Assembly: GCA_900545225.1 (NCBI GenBank)
Contig: UQXZ01000005.1
Location: 1 to 64,000 of the forward strand
Length of the DNA stretch: 64,000 bases
Reading direction: 5' to 3'
DNA from: an uncultured Eubacteriales bacterium
GTDB lineage: Bacteria > Bacillota > Clostridia > Lachnospirales > Lachnospiraceae
A model generated the notes under the pieces. That model had not been told where the DNA came from and did not search any database. It worked only from the letters and a program-made list of their open reading frames with translations. The translations under genes were made by a program, and so were the position numbers. How positions within the stretch are numbered: position 1 is the first letter of the stretch; every line of letters starts with the position of its first letter. Positions 53,816 through 62,423 of this stretch are shown here, in pieces.

Positions 53816-55393
53816 ATGGAAAGATTGTATAGTGCAGAGCAGGCAAGAGAGGTAGACCGTCTTACAAGTGAAGAGTGCCATATTCCGTCAATTTTACTTA
53901 TGGAAAGGGCGGCTCTACATATTTCAGAGAGAGTTGCAAATGTATATGACAATTCAATAAGAGATAATGCTTTTGTAAAAAACAAAAAGGTTTTAGCTGT
54001 GGCTGGTTCCGGTAATAACGGTGGTGACGTTGTTGCGGCGACAAGACAGTTATCAGAGAAAAATATAGTCTGCGACATTTATGTTATTTCAAAAAACGTA
54101 AAGCCATCCTTAAAGGAACAGATTGATATGGTATCTGCCATCGGCTTAAATATATTTTATGAATGTCCTGATATGTCTCAATATGGAATTATTATTGACG
54201 GCGTATTTGGAACAGGGCTGGGCAGAGATGTATCAGGTAAATACAAAACTGTTATCGAAGAAATTAATAAAGCAGGTTCATATATAATTGCCGCAGACAT
54301 ACCTTCAGGAATATCTGCAGACAGCGGTAAGGTCCTCGGCTGTGCAGTAAAGGCCGATGAAACGCTTGTATTTGGAAGAAACAAGCTTGGCCTTACACTT
54401 TATCCTGCATTAGATTATGTGGGAGATGTACATGTATGCAAAATTGGCTTCCCTGCATTTATTGAAAAGAAGGTTGCGGACACATATTTCTTATTAGAAG
54501 AAAATGATGTAAACATTCTCAAAGACAGAGATGACAATTCCAATAAGGGAACATTTGGTAATATACTTGTTGTGGCAGGTTCAGAAAATATGGGCGGTGC
54601 TGGAATTTTAAGTGCATCATCTGCATTACACAGCGGTGCAGGCAAAGTTACAGTCTGTACTCATGTAAGAAATAGAACTGCAGTTTTAAGTCATGTTCCT
54701 GAGGTAATCCTTGAACTTTATGACAGTGATGAGACTGAAGCAATCTGCAACTGGATAAGAGAAAATGTAAACGGTTTCAGCTCTGTAATAGTAGGTCCTG
54801 GCCTTGGCATGGGCGAAGAATCAGGAGCCATTGTAAAAGCTGTTCTGGAATCCTCAGAAATAAGTACAATTATTGATGCTGACGCATTGAATATCTGCGC
54901 CGAAGAACTTTGCAGAAATGAAAATGTATTCCTATCAAAGAGAAGAAAGTACAATACCATAATTACTCCTCATATTAAGGAATTCAGCAGACTGACAGGA
55001 CTCAGCGTTTCTGAAATTAAATCTGATATTGTAAATGTTGCTAAAATCTGGGCTAAAAGATTAAATGTCATTTTAGTTTTAAAAGATTCAAAGACAATAA
55101 TTACAGACGGATACAGAGTTATCATTAACAATTACGGATGTAATGGAATGGCAACAGCAGGTTCAGGTGATGTACTCTCAGGAATTATCGCCAATGCTGT
55201 ACTTAGTACTCCAGAATATTCATATACTTATACAGATGAAGAAAAGAAGTGTGCTAATCAGGCACAGCTTGAAAACGTTGCCAGAGGAGTACTGCTTCAC
55301 GCACTTGCAGGAGAAGCTGCAAGAGACGTAAATGGCAACAACAGTATGAGTGCAACTGATATTGTTAAAGGGATTGGCATTGTGCTAAAATAA
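53816..55393 (+). CDS. nnr: Bifunctional NAD(P)HX repair enzyme
   Basis: Fusion of NAD(P)HX epimerase (NnrE, YjeF_N, about 1-210) and ADP-dependent NAD(P)HX dehydratase (NnrD, carbohydrate kinase-like, about 220-525). It repairs hydrated, inactive NADH and NADPH. The epimerase shows GSGNNGGD (65-72), IIDGVFGTGLGRDVSG and DIPSGISADSGKV. The dehydratase shows VAGSENMGGAGILSASSAL, VVGPGLGMG-like and GCNGMATAGSGDVLSG (about 441-456). The 525 residues match the fused form. AAAGGAGAT precedes the ATG. It lies between rex and alr, forming a redox and wall cluster. Confidence 0.94.
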   Translation: MERLYSAEQAREVDRLTSEECHIPSILLMERAALHISERVANVYDNSIRDNAFVKNKKVLAVAGSGNNGGDVVAATRQLSEKNIVCDIYVISKNVKPSLKEQIDMVSAIGLNIFYECPDMSQYGIIIDGVFGTGLGRDVSGKYKTVIEEINKAGSYIIAADIPSGISADSGKVLGCAVKADETLVFGRNKLGLTLYPALDYVGDVHVCKIGFPAFIEKKVADTYFLLEENDVNILKDRDDNSNKGTFGNILVVAGSENMGGAGILSASSALHSGAGKVTVCTHVRNRTAVLSHVPEVILELYDSDETEAICNWIRENVNGFSSVIVGPGLGMGEESGAIVKAVLESSEISTIIDADALNICAEELCRNENVFLSKRRKYNTIITPHIKEFSRLTGLSVSEIKSDIVNVAKIWAKRLNVILVLKDSKTIITDGYRVIINNYGCNGMATAGSGDVLSGIIANAVLSTPEYSYTYTDEEKKCANQAQLENVARGVLLHALAGEAARDVNGNNSMSATDIVKGIGIVLK

Positions 55394-55428
55394 ATATTTC
55401 AAGTATTTACAATTGAAGGACAATAGAA

Positions 55429-56598
55429 ATGGATGATTATAAACGAGCCTACGAAGATGTAAATCTCGACGTAATAAAAAATAATGTAGATATTATTATG
55501 AAGAGAACAAAGCCGGGAACTAAGGCTCTGATAGTTGTTAAGGCGGATGCATACGGACATGGCGATGTGCCGGTAGCCAGAGCACTTGAATCAAGAGCTG
55601 ACTATTTTGCGGTTGCTACAGGACCAGAGGCAATTAATCTTAGAGAAAATGGTATAACAAAGCCAATTCTCATACTTGGATTTGTTGCATATGAAGAATA
55701 TGAAGATCTTATAAATAATGATGTGGATCTTGTAATATTTGATAAGGAATCTGCAGATGCCTTATCTGAGGCCGCTAAGAAAATTGGTAAAACTGCCAAG
55801 TGCCACGTAAAAGTGGATACTGGTATGAGAAGAATAGGTGTTGAGCCGGTTAAGGAAAGTGTTGAGATTGTAAAATATATCAAGGATCTTGATAATGTTG
55901 ACGCTCACGGTATATTTACACACTTTTTCGCAGCGGACAGCGTGGACAAGAGCCGTGCACAGAAGCAGTATAAGCTATTTACTGGCTTTATAGACATGTG
56001 TAAGGATGAAGGGGTAACATTCGACATTTGTCACTGTGCTAACTCAGCTGCCGCAATGGATATGCCTGAAACAAATATGGATATGGTAAGAATAGGAATT
56101 TCCATGTATGGACTTGATCCATCAGAAGAAGTTCCAGTGGCAGAGGCCGGATTAGCTCCTGCAATGTCTCTTAAATGCAGAATTTCCATGGTGAAGACAA
56201 TACATAAGGGCGACAGCGTAGGCTACGGCGGAGTCTATGTGGCAGATGAGGACAGAAAGATAGCAACACTGTCCATCGGCTATGCTGACGGCTATCCAAG
56301 AAGCTTATCTAATAAGGGATATGTACTTATAAATGGTAAGAAAGCTAACATAGTAGGTAACATTTGTATGGATCAGCTCATGGTTGATTGTACGGATATT
56401 GAGGATGTAAAGCGTGGTGATATTGTTACCATGATTGGTACAGACGGTGATGAATCTATCAGAGTTGAGGATTTATCAGCAATTTCCGGAAGATTTAACT
56501 ATGAATTTGTATGTGGAATAACAAAGCGTATTCCAAGAAATTATTATGAAAATGGTAATTACATTAGTACACATGAGCATTTTCACGAAAAATGGTAA
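55429..56598 (+). CDS. alr: Alanine racemase
   Basis: PLP enzyme making D-alanine for peptidoglycan. PLP lysine is K39 in VVKADAYGHG, and the catalytic tyrosine is in SVGYGGVYVADEDRKIA near 262. A C-terminal beta domain follows. The last about 18 residues (from YYENGNYISTHEHFHEKW) extend past the usual end and are encoded by the start of a DNA repeat that continues beyond the stop. The 389 residues are slightly long. GAAGGA lies before the ATG, 35 bases after nnr. Confidence 0.95.
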   Translation: MDDYKRAYEDVNLDVIKNNVDIIMKRTKPGTKALIVVKADAYGHGDVPVARALESRADYFAVATGPEAINLRENGITKPILILGFVAYEEYEDLINNDVDLVIFDKESADALSEAAKKIGKTAKCHVKVDTGMRRIGVEPVKESVEIVKYIKDLDNVDAHGIFTHFFAADSVDKSRAQKQYKLFTGFIDMCKDEGVTFDICHCANSAAAMDMPETNMDMVRIGISMYGLDPSEEVPVAEAGLAPAMSLKCRISMVKTIHKGDSVGYGGVYVADEDRKIATLSIGYADGYPRSLSNKGYVLINGKKANIVGNICMDQLMVDCTDIEDVKRGDIVTMIGTDGDESIRVEDLSAISGRFNYEFVCGITKRIPRNYYENGNYISTHEHFHEKW

Positions 56599-56660
56599 TT
56601 ACATTAATGCACATGAATAAATACCCATGAGTATTTTCATGAAAAGTGGTAATTGTGGAT
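56540..56660. repeat. Tandem repeat across alr stop
   Basis: The words ATGAAAATGGTAATT, ACGAAAAATGGTAATT and ATGAAAAGTGGTAATT occur three times (near 56546, 56585 and 56639), separated by related stretches containing ACATTAGTACACATGAGCAT and ACATTAATGCACATGAATAA. The array starts in the alr coding region and ends before the CBS gene. Confidence 0.75.
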
Positions 56661-56679
56661 TTATGAAAGGATGTTTAGT

Positions 56680-57549
56680 ATGAAGGACGATTCTCCCCGA
56701 GAAAAGAAAGGATTTTTTTCTGTATTTAAGAAATCAAAACAAAAGAAGAGTGATGAAGAAGTAACTGAGGAAATTAAGGATATTGTTCAGGAAAGTCATG
56801 AGGCCGGTGTCATAGCAGAGAACACCGTAGAAATGATTAACAATATTATTGATCTTGGTGAAAAGACTGTTTCTGATGTTATGACACACAGAAAAAATGT
56901 TGTTTTCATGGATGCCGAAGCAACCCTCGAAGAAACATTTGAAAAAACAATGCAGGACGGATTTTCAAGATATCCTGTATATGTAGATAATATTGATAAC
57001 ATTGTTGGTATCTACCATATAAGAGACCTTGTTAAATGCTATTTCAAGCCTGAAAACAGAGGTAAGACTTTACTTCAGTTAAGCGAAGAACTTCTTATGG
57101 AGGTTTCTGCAGTTCCTGAAACAAGACTTATAAGTAAGCTCTTTAAGGAAATGCAGCACAAGAAGTCCCATATGGTTTTAGTTGTAGACGAATATGGTGA
57201 AACAGCCGGCATTGTTACAATGGAAGATGTGCTTGAGGAAATTGTCGGTAACATTTGGGATGAGCATGATGAGCCTGATACAGGTATCGATAAACAGAAA
57301 GACGGATCATACTTATTATACGGCCACACAGAATTGTCAGAGGCAGGAGATGCCTTAGACATAGAGTTTGGCAATGAGAATATTGAAACCGTCAATGGAT
57401 TTATGACATACAACCTTGGACACATTCCTCAGGAGGGCGAAAAGTTCTCTTTTGAATTTAAGGGGTATTTATTTGAAATAATAAGTGTAAAGAACAGAGT
57501 GGTTGAAGAAGTTAAGGCTACAAAGCTCTATGATTATTCAGAAGACTAA
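56680..57549 (+). CDS. CBS-pair / CorC-HlyC domain protein
   Basis: Cytosolic protein of the hemolysin-C/CorC type (289 residues). A Lys-rich N-terminus precedes two CBS repeats (about 55-185; VSDVMTHRKNVVFMD and SHMVLVVDEYGETAGIVTME), then a CorC_HlyC domain (about 205-285). The DUF21 membrane domain seen in full-length relatives is missing. The family is linked to Mg2+/Co2+ homeostasis and adenine nucleotide sensing. An in-frame TTG at 56653 has no ribosome binding site; AAAGG at 56666-56670 is nine bases before the ATG at 56680, which is chosen. Confidence 0.88.
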   Translation: MKDDSPREKKGFFSVFKKSKQKKSDEEVTEEIKDIVQESHEAGVIAENTVEMINNIIDLGEKTVSDVMTHRKNVVFMDAEATLEETFEKTMQDGFSRYPVYVDNIDNIVGIYHIRDLVKCYFKPENRGKTLLQLSEELLMEVSAVPETRLISKLFKEMQHKKSHMVLVVDEYGETAGIVTMEDVLEEIVGNIWDEHDEPDTGIDKQKDGSYLLYGHTELSEAGDALDIEFGNENIETVNGFMTYNLGHIPQEGEKFSFEFKGYLFEIISVKNRVVEEVKATKLYDYSED

Positions 57550-57590
57550 TGTTTTTAACAACTGTTTTAATATGATTATTTAAATGGTTT

Positions 57591-57625
57591 AGATAGCCGA
57601 TAAATTGTCGGTTATCTAATTTTTA
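57591..57625 (+). terminator. Terminator after CBS gene
   Basis: AGATAGCCGA pairs with TCGGTTATCT (one G-T pair), followed by AATTTTT. Confidence 0.75.
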
Positions 57626-57664
57626 AAAATTAAAGAAAAAAATAGACAAAAAAATAAAGTTTCA

Positions 57665-57693
57665 TTGACAATTTACTTATTAAATTGTACAGT
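57665..57693 (+). promoter_or_regulatory. Promoter of ilvN-ilvC
   Basis: TTGACA (57665-57670), 17 bases, TACAGT (57688-57693), 57 bases before ilvN. The leader is too short for a T-box. Confidence 0.65.
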
Positions 57694-57749
57694 AAACTAT
57701 ATTTTACTTATTATAATTAAATTACAAATTAAAAATAGGAGGTGCGAAA

Positions 57750-58241
57750 GTGAGAAAAGCAGTTTTTTCATTGCTTGTAGAAAACTCTTCAGGCGTGCTT
57801 AGCCGCGTTTCCGGTCTTTTCAGCAGAAGAGGATATAATATTGAATCTTTAACCGTAGGTGAAACCCTCGATCCAAACTATTCTAGAATGACAATTGTCG
57901 CATCAGGTGACGAAGACGTTTTAGATCAGATTGAAAAGCAGTTGGGTAAACTTATTGATATTAAAGAAATCAAGGAACTTCCTATTTCAGAAACAGTATG
58001 CAGAGAATTAATACTTGTAAAGGTTGCATGTGATGCTGCACAGAGAAGTGAAATTGCTTCACTTTCTAGCATTTTCCACGCGAAGGTGTTGGACGTTGCA
58101 GAAAATTCAGTTGTAATTGAACTCACAGGCAATCAGTCAAAGCTCAATGCATTTGTCAGCTTACTTAACAGCTACCATATCATTGAGATAGCAAGAACAG
58201 GTATTACTGCCCTTGAAAGAGGAACTGAAACTGTCCAATAA
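57750..58241 (+). CDS. ilvN: Acetolactate synthase small subunit
   Basis: Regulatory subunit conferring valine feedback control on acetolactate synthase, the first step of branched-chain amino acid synthesis. An N-terminal ACT domain (VLSRVSGLFSRRGYNIESL) is followed by a C-terminal regulatory domain, 163 residues in all. The GTG start has AGGAGGTG five bases upstream. The large subunit IlvB is not encoded next to it, which is unusual; ilvC follows after 74 bases. Confidence 0.94.
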   Translation: MRKAVFSLLVENSSGVLSRVSGLFSRRGYNIESLTVGETLDPNYSRMTIVASGDEDVLDQIEKQLGKLIDIKEIKELPISETVCRELILVKVACDAAQRSEIASLSSIFHAKVLDVAENSVVIELTGNQSKLNAFVSLLNSYHIIEIARTGITALERGTETVQ

Positions 58242-58315
58242 ATAACATATAATGTATTTAATTTTATGCATTATGTGGTATCATTATAAAAATTAATCTC
58301 AGGAGGATAATAATT

Positions 58316-59341
58316 ATGTCAGAAGCAAGAATTTTTTATCAGAACGATTGTGATTTATCATTACTTGATGGTAAGAAGGTTGCAATCATCGGTTACGGTA
58401 GCCAGGGTCATGCACATGGCTTAAACTTAAAGGAGTCAGGTGTTGACGTTGTTATCGGTCTTTACGAAGGTTCAAAGTCAAAGGCTAAGGCTGAGGCTCA
58501 GGGACTTACAGTAATGAAGACAGCTGACGCTGTTAAGGTTGCTGATATTATTATGGTTCTCATCAACGACGAATCACAGGCTAAGATGTACAAGGAAGAT
58601 ATCGAGCCAAATATCAAGGACGGAGCAATGCTCATGTTCGCTCACGGTTTCAACATTCACTATGGTCTTATTACACCTCCTGCAAATGTTGACGTTACAA
58701 TGATCGCTCCTAAGGCTCCTGGTCACACAGTTAGAAGTGAGTACCAGGAAGGTAAGGGAACACCTTGTCTTGTAGCTGTATACCAGGATGCTACAGGTAA
58801 GGCACTTGACCTTGCATTAGCTTATGCAGCAGGTATTGGTGGAGCAAGAGCAGGTGTTCTTGAGACAACATTCAAGACAGAGACAGAGACTGACCTCTTC
58901 GGTGAGCAGGCTGTTCTTTGTGGTGGTGTTACAGCTCTTATGCAGGCTGGTTTCGATACACTTGTTGAAGCTGGTTACGATCCAAGAAATGCATACTTCG
59001 AGTGTGTACATGAAATGAAGCTTATCGTAGACCTTATCTACCAGTCAGGTTTCAAGGGAATGCGTTACTCAATCTCTAACACAGCTGAGTACGGTGATTA
59101 CATCACAGGTCCTAAGATCGTTACAGACGAGACAAAGAAGGCTATGAAGGCTGTATTAAAGGATATCCAGGACGGAACATTCGCTAAGGACTTCCTTCTT
59201 GACATGTCAGATGCCAGTGGCAGAGTACACCTCAGCGCACTTAGAAAGAATTCTGCAGCTACACAGCTTGAAGTTGTAGGTGAAGAAGTTAGAAAGCTTT
59301 ACAGCTGGAACAACGAAGACGATAAGTTAATCAACAACTAA
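58316..59341 (+). CDS. ilvC: Ketol-acid reductoisomerase
   Basis: Converts acetolactate to dihydroxyisovalerate with Mg2+ and NAD(P)H. The nucleotide motif GYGSQGHAHGLNLKESG is at 26-42. The metal-binding acidic residues lie in the segments TDLFGEQAVL and FECVHEMKLI. It is a class I enzyme with 341 residues. AGGAGGATAA precedes the ATG. Codon use (CTT, GGT, GCT) suggests strong expression. It is the second gene after ilvN, and a terminator follows. Confidence 0.97.
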   Translation: MSEARIFYQNDCDLSLLDGKKVAIIGYGSQGHAHGLNLKESGVDVVIGLYEGSKSKAKAEAQGLTVMKTADAVKVADIIMVLINDESQAKMYKEDIEPNIKDGAMLMFAHGFNIHYGLITPPANVDVTMIAPKAPGHTVRSEYQEGKGTPCLVAVYQDATGKALDLALAYAAGIGGARAGVLETTFKTETETDLFGEQAVLCGGVTALMQAGFDTLVEAGYDPRNAYFECVHEMKLIVDLIYQSGFKGMRYSISNTAEYGDYITGPKIVTDETKKAMKAVLKDIQDGTFAKDFLLDMSDASGRVHLSALRKNSAATQLEVVGEEVRKLYSWNNEDDKLINN

Positions 59342-59431
59342 TTATTAATAATTAAGTGGTTAGATATCGTTTAGATATATGATAAAATATAAGCATTACC
59401 GAATAGGGATGCTTAAGGGATTAAATCCCAT

Positions 59432-59470
59432 AAAAAGGCGTAGTCGAATTATTTGGCTATGCCTTTTTTT
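59432..59470 (+). terminator. Terminator after ilvC
   Basis: AAAAAGGCGTAG pairs with CTATGCCTTTTTT, then more T. A small hairpin GGGAT-TAA-ATCCC lies just before it (59417-59429). Confidence 0.85.
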
Positions 59471-59602
59471 GTGTTTTCGGGGATATTTGTACCAATGCAG
59501 TTGAAGCCCACTTTTATATGCTTAATTTTGTTTGTTTAAATGAAGTTTTGTCTTGTTTGTAATCAGCATGAAGAAGTGGCAACGCCAAAAAGGGAGGCGT
59601 GT

Positions 59603-59825
59603 ATGAATAAAATTTATAAAAAAGTTATTGGAAACAGCAGGGATTTGTGGTCTGAGCGTAAGCTTACTTACTGCAACACCGGTTTTTGCAGATGAAACGG
59701 GTGGCACAGGCGGAATAGGTGAACCTGTGGCAGAACTTGTGAAGGTCTGTGGCTATGATGCACTGGCCGGAAGCACATCAGCTATTGCTGCGGCGGGAGT
59801 ATGCAGAAAGAGAATAAACAGATAA
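59603..59825 (+). pseudogene. Frameshifted small secreted protein gene
   Basis: GGGAGGCG followed by ATG (59603) opens a frame reading MNKIYKKVIGN that stops at 59695. A shift of one base in the run of six A at 59618-59623 would join MNKIYKK to LLETAGICGLSVSLLTATPVFADETGGTGG, a typical Sec signal peptide with cleavage after VFA, and would continue to residue 74 (GEPVAELVKVCGYDALAGS to CRKRINR). The second frame has no start with a ribosome binding site. The last part could be a weak membrane anchor (Ala-rich, then CRKRINR). It could be a decayed gene, a programmed or phase-variable frameshift, or a sequencing error. Confidence 0.55.
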
Positions 59826-59949
59826 TCAAAGTTAGTTGAAAAATCTCCCGTGATATATAAACTTTATAATTTGTTAATGGAGCTTATATATGATATATTC
59901 TATAATTAACTTAAAGTATACTTAAAAGGTATGAGGGGAGGTGTACACA

Positions 59950-60660
59950 ATGCAATTTAAGAAAATAAATGATCTTAAATTCCAGGTAATCCTTAATAAG
60001 GATGACATGAATAATTTTAATTTAACAATGGAGGATTTCTTTGGTAATAACACTAATAAAATTCATTCATTATTAGACACCCTTATGGAAAAGGCCAGAG
60101 AGCAGATTGGTGTCAACATGGACAATACAATTATGTCTGTTCAACTTGTACCACAGCCTAATCATACATTCCTTTTAACTGTTAGTGGCAGAAAGCCTCA
60201 GGGTAACGGAGAGGTAAATGATAACAGGAAGTCGGATAAGAAACAGGACGACGATGATATGATGCCGGATATGTTTAGCGGCTTTAACGACATGGATGAG
60301 GATTTCATCGATGAAGATGAGATGATAAAGCCTAAGAAACCGGTTGAGTTAAACAAAGAGATTCTCGATAAAAGAATACTTTACAGATTTGATTCTCTTG
60401 AAGACCTTGAAATGTTTGCAGCTTCAATAGAATCGACATGGGGAATTAATAATACATTATTTAAGGATGGCGACAGCTATTATCTTGTATTATTAAGAAC
60501 AAGAATGTCTACTGAGAAATATCAGAAATTACTTATTAAGGCATTGGAATATGGCACATTTGAAGTGGCTGATGACAATGTAATTGCATATGTAATGGAA
60601 CACATGGATGTTCTTTTAAGCGGCAATGCACTTTCACAGATAAAGAAGTACGCCGTATAA
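59950..60660 (+). CDS. mecA: Adaptor protein MecA
   Basis: ClpC adaptor that delivers substrates such as ComK homologues to ClpCP. The N-terminal substrate-binding domain (about 1-90, including NKDDMNNFNLTMEDFF) and the C-terminal ClpC-binding domain (about 135-236, beginning RILYRFDSLEDLEMFA) are joined by an acidic linker (DDDMMPDMFSGF region). The GTG at 59941 directly follows the ribosome binding site, whereas the ATG at 59950 lies nine bases after AGGGGAGG and begins MQFKKIND, so it is preferred. It has 236 residues. Confidence 0.9.
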   Translation: MQFKKINDLKFQVILNKDDMNNFNLTMEDFFGNNTNKIHSLLDTLMEKAREQIGVNMDNTIMSVQLVPQPNHTFLLTVSGRKPQGNGEVNDNRKSDKKQDDDDMMPDMFSGFNDMDEDFIDEDEMIKPKKPVELNKEILDKRILYRFDSLEDLEMFAASIESTWGINNTLFKDGDSYYLVLLRTRMSTEKYQKLLIKALEYGTFEVADDNVIAYVMEHMDVLLSGNALSQIKKYAV

Positions 60661-60684
60661 ATACTACACAGTTATGGAGGGCAT

Positions 60685-61794
60685 ATGAGATATCCAAAGT
60701 TTTTAGAGAACGGAGGAACAATAGGTTTTACTGCTCCGTCATTCGGATGTACAACAGAACCATATAAATCCTGCTTCGAAGAGGCGTTAAAGAGATTTGA
60801 GGAACTCGGTTACAAAACAGAGGTTACACCTGATTGTTATATGTCTGACGGTGTGGGCATAAGCACAGATCCTAAGGAGTGTGCGAAGGAACTTGAATAT
60901 ATCTATTCTGGCAGTGAATCAGATGTAATCATTTCTGTAGGTGGTGGTGAGCTCATGTGTGACACTATCGCAGAGGTTGACTTTGAGAGCCTTAAGAAAT
61001 GTGAACCTAAGTGGTATATGGGTTATTCAGACAATACTAACTTTACATTTCTTCTTAATACTCTCCTGGATACAGCTTCCATTTACGCTCCATGTGCGCC
61101 AAGCTTTGGAATGAAGCCATGGGATAAAGCATTACAGCAGGATATGGATATTCTTACAGGTAAGACAAGTTCAGTTAAGGGATTTGATAAGTGGGAGAAA
61201 GAGTCACTTAAGTCAGATGAAAATCCATATGCCCCATATAATTTAACAGAAGAAAAAAGATTATATATCTATAAAGGTAATACACCTATTGTAGAAGCTC
61301 CTACAGTAGAGATGATTGATATGGCAGCAGAGTCAGGTCAGCCATTACCTGCAATTAAATCTGTTGATACACCTGTTAAATTTAAGGGAAGAATAATTGG
61401 CGGATGTCTCGATACATTAATAACACTCTGCGGAACAAGATTTGACAAAGTTAAGGAGTTCACAGAGAAGTACAAGGAAGACGGTATTATTTGGTTTATC
61501 GAAAGCTGCGATTTATCAATGCTTCAGATTAGAAGAGCATTGTTCCAGTTTAAAAATGCAGGATGGTTTAACCATGCAAGCGGATTTATTTTCGGAAGAC
61601 CATGTCACTTCAATGAGACAGAAATCGGTGTAAGTGCATATAATGCAGTCACATCAGTACTTGGAGACTTTGATAAGTACATTGTAATGGATGCGGATAT
61701 CGGTCATTTACCACCAACAATTCCAATCGTAAGCGGTGCCATTGCAGATGTTACGGTTGATGACAATATTTCAATACAGTATATATACGAATAA
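60685..61794 (+). CDS. S66 peptidase, LD-carboxypeptidase/MccF-like
   Basis: 369 residues of the serine peptidase family S66, which includes LD-carboxypeptidase LdcA (muropeptide recycling) and the microcin C7 resistance protein MccF. The nucleophile serine is in GYSDNT (about 113-118), the glutamate in WFIESCDLS (about 268-276) and the histidine in GHLPPTIPIVSGA near the C-terminus. The substrate cannot be told; cell-wall tetrapeptides or peptide-nucleotide toxins are possible. GGAGGGCAT precedes the ATG, 24 bases after mecA. Confidence 0.88.
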   Translation: MRYPKFLENGGTIGFTAPSFGCTTEPYKSCFEEALKRFEELGYKTEVTPDCYMSDGVGISTDPKECAKELEYIYSGSESDVIISVGGGELMCDTIAEVDFESLKKCEPKWYMGYSDNTNFTFLLNTLLDTASIYAPCAPSFGMKPWDKALQQDMDILTGKTSSVKGFDKWEKESLKSDENPYAPYNLTEEKRLYIYKGNTPIVEAPTVEMIDMAAESGQPLPAIKSVDTPVKFKGRIIGGCLDTLITLCGTRFDKVKEFTEKYKEDGIIWFIESCDLSMLQIRRALFQFKNAGWFNHASGFIFGRPCHFNETEIGVSAYNAVTSVLGDFDKYIVMDADIGHLPPTIPIVSGAIADVTVDDNISIQYIYE

Positions 61795-61797
61795 AAT

Positions 61798-61838
61798 GGC
61801 AACGCGCATGACAGCGTAGCGCATGCCAACGAAGTGCA
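61798..61838. repeat. REP-like palindromic repeat
   Basis: GGCAACGCGCATGACAGCGT begins an imperfect palindrome ending GCGCATGCC (to 61827), then CAACGAAGTGCATATT. Its reverse complement begins with ATATGCACTT and ends with GCGTTGC, words also present in the array after scfB (48470-48500), hinting at one repeat family. Confidence 0.5.
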
Positions 61839-61851
61839 TATTTAAATTCTT

Positions 61852-61898
61852 AAAGATGTCCGATTGTGGGGTTATCTCCATAATCGGGCATCTTTTAT
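61852..61898 (+). terminator. Terminator after S66 peptidase
   Basis: AAAGATGTCCGATTGTGG pairs with CCATAATCGGGCATCTTT (two G-T pairs), then TTATTA. Confidence 0.75.
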
Positions 61899-62027
61899 TA
61901 AAAATGGAAAGTTATAATGCCCGTATTTCTTGCAAAGAGAAGTCATATATTCCCTTGTTTTCTTGCAAAAACCCTCTATAAAATATATAATTTTCATTAA
62001 TTGTCTTTATTGAATTAGGAGGTAGGT

Positions 62028-62423
62028 ATGTCTGAAAAGGTAAGCATAGAAATTACTCTGGACGGAAAATCATATTTACTTACTGGAGATGAAAGTAAGG
62101 AATATATGACTAAATTAGCTGATTATATCAGCCAGAAAGAGGCAGCGTTAGATAGTGATGATAAAATCAGAGAACTTCCTAACAGACTACGAGATTATAT
62201 GATGCGTTTTTGCATTGCAGATGATTATTTCAAAGCTTTAGATGAAATAGTGGATCTGAAAACAGTTATTGAGAAAAAAGACGAAGAAATATATGCACTT
62301 AAGCATGAGCTGGCAAAGACACAGACAAATCTTTCTCATATAAAGCATAATATTCCTGCAAATAATAAGAAGACCGAACCTGAAGCTGAAGAGCCTCAGA
62401 ATGTGGAGAAAGAAAATGAATAA
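62028..62423 (+). CDS. zapA: Cell division protein ZapA
   Basis: Small protein that bundles FtsZ filaments. 131 residues: an N-terminal domain (VSIEITLDGKSYLLTGDES and YMTKLADYISQKE) as in ZapA, then a charged coiled coil (about 75-115) and an acidic tail. AGGAGGTAGGT precedes the ATG. It overlaps the next gene by eight bases, a zapA-U32 neighbourhood seen in other Firmicutes. Confidence 0.9.
   Translation: MSEKVSIEITLDGKSYLLTGDESKEYMTKLADYISQKEAALDSDDKIRELPNRLRDYMMRFCIADDYFKALDEIVDLKTVIEKKDEEIYALKHELAKTQTNLSHIKHNIPANNKKTEPEAEEPQNVEKENE

Noticed and set aside
57694..57749. Possible T-box or attenuator before ilvN
   Set aside because: The leader after the proposed promoter is only about 55 bases and shows no T-box hairpins.
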